Assembly: GCA_017403985.1 (NCBI GenBank)
Contig: JAFRDE010000022.1
Location: 1 to 37,790, forward strand
Direction of reading: 5' to 3'
Source of the DNA: Ruminococcus sp.
GTDB lineage: Bacteria; Bacillota; Clostridia; Oscillospirales; Acutalibacteraceae
Length of the DNA stretch: 37,790 nucleotides
Shown here: positions 33,401-37,790 of the stretch, piece after piece
Layout: every line of letters starts with the position of its first letter
Numbering within the stretch: position 1 is the first letter of the stretch
The notes under the pieces: model-generated
The model's database searches: none
Seen by the model: only the letters and a program-made list of their open reading frames with translations
Told to the model about the DNA's origin: nothing
Position numbers and translations under genes: made by a program

Positions 33401-33918
33401 GATTCGCACCGATGCGTTTTGACGGGATGAGCCTGCGCCACAATCCCGAAAAGCTGCATATCAGCGGCAGCGATCATGTGAAGGAATATCGTTCCCCCTG
33501 CTGTGAAGCGGACAGCGTCAGCCTCGGCAGAGAGCTGAAGCGTATCGCCGGAGAAGGCGAATTCTGCGGCGCGGACTGTATCGAACAGTATCGCGCATTG
33601 GAAAAGATGCAGATCAAAGCAAAGAGAGCGAAGTTAGCCCTGCCGCATATGCAGCCGATGTACGCCTATCTCAAGGAACTGGAGCTGACGGCAAAGCCGA
33701 TGGATAACGTGCTTTCCTATCGTTTTGTATTCGTTGAGGCGCAGAGTCCGCGTCCCGAGGCTCAGGGTACGGAATATTATCTGACAGTGTCCGAGGGCGA
33801 AAACCTGTGGGATATTTCCTATGAATACGGCGTGCCGATCGAGCGCTTGGTCGCGCTGAATCCGCATATCCCGCTGATCGGAGAGCTGAGCGGGGGAGAA
33901 AGGGTGCGATTATGCTGA
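33397..33918 (+). CDS. LysM-domain tail protein (XkdP-like)
   Basis: The 173-residue protein has an N-terminal region starting RFAPMRFDGMSLRHNPEKLHI and a C-terminal LysM domain (about 127-172: YYLTVSEGENLWDISYEYGVP, ALNPHI). In contractile phages such proteins sit between tape measure and hub and bind peptidoglycan or thread the tail tip. XkdP of PBSX is similar in order and ending. It overlaps both neighbours. Confidence 0.86.
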   Translation: MRFAPMRFDGMSLRHNPEKLHISGSDHVKEYRSPCCEADSVSLGRELKRIAGEGEFCGADCIEQYRALEKMQIKAKRAKLALPHMQPMYAYLKELELTAKPMDNVLSYRFVFVEAQSPRPEAQGTEYYLTVSEGENLWDISYEYGVPIERLVALNPHIPLIGELSGGERVRLC

Positions 33919-34853
33919 GATGTGTTTTGCGCGATGTGAAAGGAAAAGAATTCTCTTTACCGGAATTGCTCTCGCTGCAGGTGAATATCGACGAGGGCGT
34001 GCCTGCCGATTCGCTGTACGCGACTTTTGTGAACACGCCGACGGAGCAATTGGTCGGAATCACGCTTTATGACGACGATACGCCGCTGTTTATCGGTATC
34101 GTAGATGAAGAAGAGCGACAGCGCGATCAGAAGGGAGAATTCCTCAAGATATCCGCGCGCTCCTTGGCGGCGCATTTGCTGGATAACGAGGCGGCTCCCT
34201 GTGCGTACGATCATCCGTCGCTCGGGCTGATATACGAGCGATATGCGAAGCCCTACGGGATCGAGCTGTATGAGAGCGGCGCCGCTGTCTTCTTCGGCGA
34301 GCAAAGCGTGACAAAGGGCTCTTCCTGCTGGCGGGTGCTGAAGAACTTTTGCACGGCGTGTTATTCCGCTGTGCCGCGCGTCAGCTCGGTCGGCGTTTTG
34401 TATCCCAAGGGGATCCAAAATGACGGAGAGATCGCTTTCGGCAGCGAGGGGATCCGCTATACCGCGATCCGCGAGGTGCAGAAGCGCTGTGAAGAGATTT
34501 CGACGGTGTATGTCAAAGCGTCGAACGCGGATACCTATTCGCTGCCGATCGTGAATCCGCAGGCGGCGGAGCGCGGCGTCAGACGCGTGCGCTATCTGAA
34601 CGCCATGCTGACCGAAAGTCCGATGCGATGTGCGGACGCGATGATCAGAAACGGCGAAAAGAAAGCCTATGAGGTTCACCTGAGCTGTTCTTCCTGCATG
34701 CTCGGGAAGGAAGGATACCGCGCCGTACTGAAGGATGAAGCGCTCGGGGATCGGAATGATCTGTATATCAGCGCCGTCCATTATCGGATGACGAAGGACG
34801 GCGAAACAAGCAACATAACGCTTAAGAGGAGGCAGGATGATGTGGATCAATGA
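33912..34853 (+). CDS. Baseplate hub protein (gpD/XkdQ-like)
   Basis: The 313-residue protein matches the phage late-control gene D / XkdQ group, which forms the central hub beneath the tail tube. Features are an N-terminal SLQVNIDEGVPADSLYATFVN, GEFLKISARSLAAHLLDNEAAP and a C-terminal LKDEALGDRNDLYISAVHYRMTKDGETS. It overlaps the LysM gene by seven bases and the spike gene by 17. Confidence 0.86.
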   Translation: MLRCVLRDVKGKEFSLPELLSLQVNIDEGVPADSLYATFVNTPTEQLVGITLYDDDTPLFIGIVDEEERQRDQKGEFLKISARSLAAHLLDNEAAPCAYDHPSLGLIYERYAKPYGIELYESGAAVFFGEQSVTKGSSCWRVLKNFCTACYSAVPRVSSVGVLYPKGIQNDGEIAFGSEGIRYTAIREVQKRCEEISTVYVKASNADTYSLPIVNPQAAERGVRRVRYLNAMLTESPMRCADAMIRNGEKKAYEVHLSCSSCMLGKEGYRAVLKDEALGDRNDLYISAVHYRMTKDGETSNITLKRRQDDVDQ

Positions 34854-35178
34854 ATATATGACCGGACGCTCGGGCAAAACGAACGTCGCGGCGGCGGGTG
34901 AGATCCTGACCGCGAACAACGGCCGCGTAGCCGTCGGCTCGAACAGGAACTATAACGCGCTGCCGGTGATCGCGCCCGCGGGCGTCGCATATGTACCGGC
35001 GGCGGGGACTTCGACGATGGTGTTGGAGGGCGCGGGCGGCACGGTATGCCTGGGCGTGATCGCCGCGCCGCCCGAGCCGCTCGAAGCGGGAGAACTGATG
35101 CTGTATTCCGCCGGCGGCGCCAGCATCGTACTGAAAAACAATGGCAAAGTGCTGATCAACGGCAGGGAGGTGTCCTGA
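34837..35178 (+). CDS. Short baseplate spike protein (gpV-like)
   Basis: The 113-residue protein is Gly/Ala/Val-rich beta structure, with VAAAGEILTANNGRVAVGSN, an OB-like core and a short repeat-like C-terminus (GGASIVLKNNGKVLINGREV) like the membrane-piercing spike of contractile tails. It is shorter than P2 gpV (about 210 residues), so the needle would be small. GAGGAGG precedes two ATG codons (34837, 34840). Its stop overlaps the next start (TGATG). Confidence 0.72.
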   Translation: MMWINEYMTGRSGKTNVAAAGEILTANNGRVAVGSNRNYNALPVIAPAGVAYVPAAGTSTMVLEGAGGTVCLGVIAAPPEPLEAGELMLYSAGGASIVLKNNGKVLINGREVS

Positions 35179-35528
35179 TGGACGTTAAGGTTTCCGACGG
35201 CGATATCGCTATGGTGGCTTCGGGCGATTACCGGTATATCACCGGTATCGAAGAGGCGGTACAAAGGGTACGCATCTCCGCGCTGACGTTCAAGGGCGAC
35301 TTTATCTATGACAGGGAGCTGGGGACGGATTACAGCGGACTCAGCGCCGATGACGACATGCTGTGCGAAAAGCTGGAGCTGCTGCTTAAGGAAAGCTGCG
35401 TCGATATCCATGATACGACCGTCGAGGTAGCGTCGTGCGACAGCGAAAGCTTGATCGCGGTGCTGAAGATCACCTTCAGGAACCGCGAAACGACTACGGA
35501 GGTGAATTTATCTGGAATCATACAATGA
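35178..35528 (+). CDS. Baseplate wedge protein (gp25/W-like)
   Basis: The 116-residue protein has the gp25-like fold signature (AVQRVRISALTFKGDFIYDRELGTDY, then VEVASCDSESLIAVLKITFRN). It forms part of the wedge that links hub to baseplate J. The ATG at 35178 overlaps the previous stop by one base, with GGAGG upstream. A longer frame starting at 35046 overlaps the spike gene and has no signal. Confidence 0.86.
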   Translation: MDVKVSDGDIAMVASGDYRYITGIEEAVQRVRISALTFKGDFIYDRELGTDYSGLSADDDMLCEKLELLLKESCVDIHDTTVEVASCDSESLIAVLKITFRNRETTTEVNLSGIIQ

Positions 35529-36570
35529 GATTTTGAACCGTATGCTTGATACATATGAGGCGGAAAGCGGGTTCCGTCCGACCAACGAGTCGGATATTAT
35601 GCTCCGACTGCGTGTGCTGGCGGGCGAGATCTATCAGGAGCGTGTGTACGCGCAGTACATTATGCAGCAGATGTTTCCGTCTACTGCGGCGGGAGAGTAT
35701 CTGGACGCGCACGCGGCGCAGCGCGGTCTGACCCGCAAAAACGGGACGAAGGCTGTCGGCAGTCTTTATTTTACAGCTGCTGACGTCGACCACGATAATA
35801 TCCTGATCCCCGCAGGGACGGAGGCGTGCACAACGGACGGTACGCTTCGCTTTGTGACAGTTCGCGATACCGTTCTGCCGTCGACGTCCAATGCCGTATA
35901 TGCGGACGCTGAGGCGGCGCAGGTCGGAAGCGCCTATAACGTTCGCTACAACACGATCGGCATTATGGTGACGCCGGTGGTGGGGATCGCTTCCGTAAAA
36001 AACAACGCGAGCTTTAACGGCGGAACGAATGAAGAGAGCGATGAGATGCTCAGGGAAAGAGTCCTCGACAGCTATCGGAATATCGTCAACGGCGCCAACG
36101 CGGCGTATTACCGCTCAGTGGCGATGTCGGTGGACGGCGTGTATTCCGCGTCCGCGGTCGGCTGCGCGCGCGGCGCCGGAACCGTCGACGTCTACGCCTG
36201 TGCCAGAGGCGCGACACTGTCCTCGGCTAAGATCGCCGAGATCCAGGCGCTGCTGGATGAAAAACGCGAGGTGAACGTCGACGTCAGAGCGGTCAGCCCG
36301 ACAGCGATGAATATCAATCTTTATATCCGCCTGACAGCTGCAGAGGGTTATGATTTCAATACGGTAGCGGCGAACGTCCGCGCGGCGGTTATCGATTATA
36401 TCAACGGCCTCGGGATCGGAAACGACATGTATCTGAGCAAGGTCGGCGAGGTGATCTATCACATCGAAGGCGTAGCGGATTATAAATTCGTCGAAAGCTA
36501 CGGTTCGGACAGAGAGGTGCCGTCGGATCGCTTTGCGAAGGCGAATACCATCACGGTGAGGGATGAATGA
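35512..36570 (+). CDS. Baseplate J protein, apparent CTG start
   Basis: The 352-residue baseplate J-like protein (Baseplate_J family) is the main wedge subunit of contractile tails. It has GGTNEESDEMLRERVLDSYRN and GTVDVYACARGATLS typical of the family, and a C-terminal VITYHIEGV-like region (GEVIYHIEGVADYKF). The N-terminus LESYNEILNRMLDTYEAESGF matches the usual start of the family only if translation begins at CTG 35512, which has GGAGGTG seven bases upstream. No ATG, GTG or TTG in this region has a binding site. It overlaps the gp25-like gene by 17 bases. Confidence 0.9.
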   Translation: MESYNEILNRMLDTYEAESGFRPTNESDIMLRLRVLAGEIYQERVYAQYIMQQMFPSTAAGEYLDAHAAQRGLTRKNGTKAVGSLYFTAADVDHDNILIPAGTEACTTDGTLRFVTVRDTVLPSTSNAVYADAEAAQVGSAYNVRYNTIGIMVTPVVGIASVKNNASFNGGTNEESDEMLRERVLDSYRNIVNGANAAYYRSVAMSVDGVYSASAVGCARGAGTVDVYACARGATLSSAKIAEIQALLDEKREVNVDVRAVSPTAMNINLYIRLTAAEGYDFNTVAANVRAAVIDYINGLGIGNDMYLSKVGEVIYHIEGVADYKFVESYGSDREVPSDRFAKANTITVRDE

Positions 36571-37133
36571 TGACGGTATCGGAGCGATTGAATCATTACC
36601 TTTCGCCGGTCGGGATCTACCAAATCGGATCGGATGCGCTGAGTTGGGAGCTTACTGCCTATGCTGTCGAGCTGGAACGGCTGTATGCCGATCTCGGCAC
36701 CTTGTTCCGCGAACGATTCATCACGACCGCCGAAGGTATCGGACTTAAGGCGTTTGAAGAGCTGTTCGGACCCGAGAGGACTGGCGAAAGCACACAGGAT
36801 CGCAGAGAAAAGCTCCTGCTGCGTCTGAATCTGGGCGGCGGCGACTTTACGCCCGCGGGGATCCGCAGGGCGCTGGACAGCTTCGGTCTGGAATATACGC
36901 TCAGCGAGTTCCCGACGATCGGAAAGATGACGGTGACCGCGACGACGGATTATTCGCAGCCGCAGCAGGCTTGGATCAGGCGGGAGGTCGAAAAGATCAT
37001 TCCCGCTCATATCGAATTCCAGCTGACGTTCAACACCATGACATGGGCGCAGTGGGACGCTCTCGACAGGACCTTTGCCGCAATCGACAACGAAGATTTG
37101 ACTTGGCGTCAGATCGATAACCGCACACAGTAA
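36567..37133 (+). CDS. Baseplate/tail protein (gpI/DUF2313-like)
   Basis: The 188-residue protein follows baseplate J as gpI or YmfQ-like (DUF2313) proteins do; these complete the wedge and hold the tail fibre. Features are YLSPVGIYQIGSDALSWELTAYAVELERLY, ERFITTAEGIGLKAFEELFG and EVEKIIPAHIEFQLTFN near the end. ATGA overlap with baseplate J. Confidence 0.83.
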   Translation: MMTVSERLNHYLSPVGIYQIGSDALSWELTAYAVELERLYADLGTLFRERFITTAEGIGLKAFEELFGPERTGESTQDRREKLLLRLNLGGGDFTPAGIRRALDSFGLEYTLSEFPTIGKMTVTATTDYSQPQQAWIRREVEKIIPAHIEFQLTFNTMTWAQWDALDRTFAAIDNEDLTWRQIDNRTQ

Positions 37134-37150
37134 ATGAAAGAAGGATCTTT

Positions 37151-37615
37151 ATGGCAACCAGTAACTATACACCGAATCTGCACCTGAGCGCATGGGCGGA
37201 CGGCGACAGACCGAAGCGCGCGGATTTTGTATCCGATAACAATATCATCGACACACAGCTGGGCGGTCACATCGCCGACGCCGGTATCCATGTGACGGCG
37301 CAGGAAAAGGCTAAGATATCGGAGCCTTTTACTACCGCTCTGTATTCCGGCTCGGGCGAGAGCTCGCGCGCGATCAGTCTCGGCTTTCAGCCGAAGATGG
37401 TATTCGTCTACAAGCGCGGCGTACCGTTCGTCACGTACAGCGGCGGAGTCAACAACGTCAACGCCGCGTGCGGCTGTTACGGCAACGGCGCGAGCGTGGG
37501 GATCAGCATCACCTCGACCGGGGTGAATGTATCCCAGTCGGCGCAGGCGTCGGACGGGGTCAAGGTGTGTCTGAACGAAAGCGGCTGTCAGTATACGATC
37601 GTCGCGTTCAAGTAA
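37151..37615 (+). CDS. Short tail-fibre or receptor-binding protein
   Basis: The 154-residue protein starts ATSNYTPNLHLSAWADGDRPKRADFVSDNNIID, the N-terminal pattern of phage fibre proteins that bind the baseplate. A Gly/Ser/Asn-rich beta part follows (about 70-154, VSGDG-like repeats, Cys-rich ACGCYG). It lacks the long shaft of typical fibres. An AAAGAAGGAT site precedes the ATG. It is the last visible gene of the block; an IS3-type element begins 35 bases after its stop. Confidence 0.78.
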   Translation: MATSNYTPNLHLSAWADGDRPKRADFVSDNNIIDTQLGGHIADAGIHVTAQEKAKISEPFTTALYSGSGESSRAISLGFQPKMVFVYKRGVPFVTYSGGVNNVNAACGCYGNGASVGISITSTGVNVSQSAQASDGVKVCLNESGCQYTIVAFK

Positions 37616-37649
37616 TTTGATACAAATTAAAAAAGCCCTTTTGAGCGTT

Positions 37650-37790
37650 TGAACTGCCCCAAATTGTACGGACAGCACAAAAAAGCCCCCTAAAGGCAGA
37701 ATATTAAGATTTAAGCAACATACTGACGTCGGTATTCGATCGGCGTCAGTTTTGTTTTGAGTTGAATCCGTTGGTTGTTGTAAAAGTAGA
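37650..37790 (-). mobile_element. IS3-family insertion sequence, one end visible
   Basis: The end begins TGAACTGCCCCAAATTGTAC at 37650 with the TG that marks IS3-family termini. The transposase gene 37711-37790 reads inward from the window edge. The rest lies beyond the window. Confidence 0.8.
37711..37790 (-). CDS. IS3-family transposase OrfB, C-terminal end only
   Basis: Only the last 25 codons are visible: YFYNNQRIQLKTKLTPIEYR followed by a few residues and a TAA. The YNNxRIQxKLxxLTPxEYR pattern is the conserved end of IS3/IS150-group integrase-type transposases. The remainder is cut by the window edge, so completeness cannot be judged. Confidence 0.9.
   Translation of the reverse strand, partial: YFYNNQRIQLKTKLTPIEYRRQYVA

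Noticed and set aside
33282-33918. A tape measure hidden in another frame or on the other strand of the tail region
   Set aside because: The longest alternative frames there are about 130 codons, antisense and without helical character; none could be a tape measure.

Overview
The window looks like a chromosome segment of a spore-forming Gram-positive gut anaerobe, most likely a Ruminococcus-like member of the Clostridia (Oscillospiraceae). The reasons are the Gram-positive hrcA-grpE-dnaK-dnaJ order with a CIRCE operator, a GerA-type spore germination protein, strong AGGAGG ribosome binding sites with frequent GTG and TTG starts, a secreted glycogen/starch-binding (CBM21-like) protein, and many small palindromic repeats of a kind common in these genomes. 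The species cannot be named from the sequence alone.

Layout. Bases 1-133 look like the right end of an IS200/IS605-type element. Then come rpsT (minus), two tiny coupled membrane proteins (minus), a probable MITE (1571-1866), and a secreted protein of unknown function (minus) whose roughly 300-base leader carries two tandem copies of a c-di-GMP-I (GEMM)-like riboswitch. On the plus strand follow the heat-shock operon hrcA-grpE-dnaK-dnaJ, a small membrane protein, and nadE followed by a second MITE. Next are a minus-strand hypothetical, a D-2-hydroxyacid dehydrogenase with a GNAT acetyltransferase, and a PP2C phosphatase / Ser-Thr kinase / membrane protein cluster. Converging on these from the right is a minus-strand operon for a Gld-type ABC exporter (ATPase, permease, GldG-like, DUF4340). 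Then come the CBM21-like secreted protein, a broken PH/SHOCT-domain gene, an IS1182-like insertion sequence and gerA.

From 26469 to 37615 one compact plus-strand block encodes a phage-type head and baseplate: small and large terminase, portal, HK97-type prohead protease, a small decoration-like protein, major capsid protein, connector, closure and terminator-like proteins, a tube-like protein, a 41-residue protein, then LysM protein, gpD-like hub, gpV-like spike, gp25-like protein, baseplate J, gpI-like protein and a fibre. The order is that of PBSX-like contractile phages, but no gene for a tail sheath, tail-assembly chaperones or tape measure is present. The genes on either side of the place where these should be overlap by a few bases, so this does not look like a recent deletion. 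No integrase, repressor, replication or lysis gene is visible. An IS3-family element begins 35 bases after the fibre gene and runs out of the window.

The most interesting items are this headed, baseplate-bearing module without sheath or tape measure, the tandem riboswitch controlling an unknown secreted protein, and several families of small mobile palindromic elements placed in gene leaders, next to a stop codon and even inside the phage operon.
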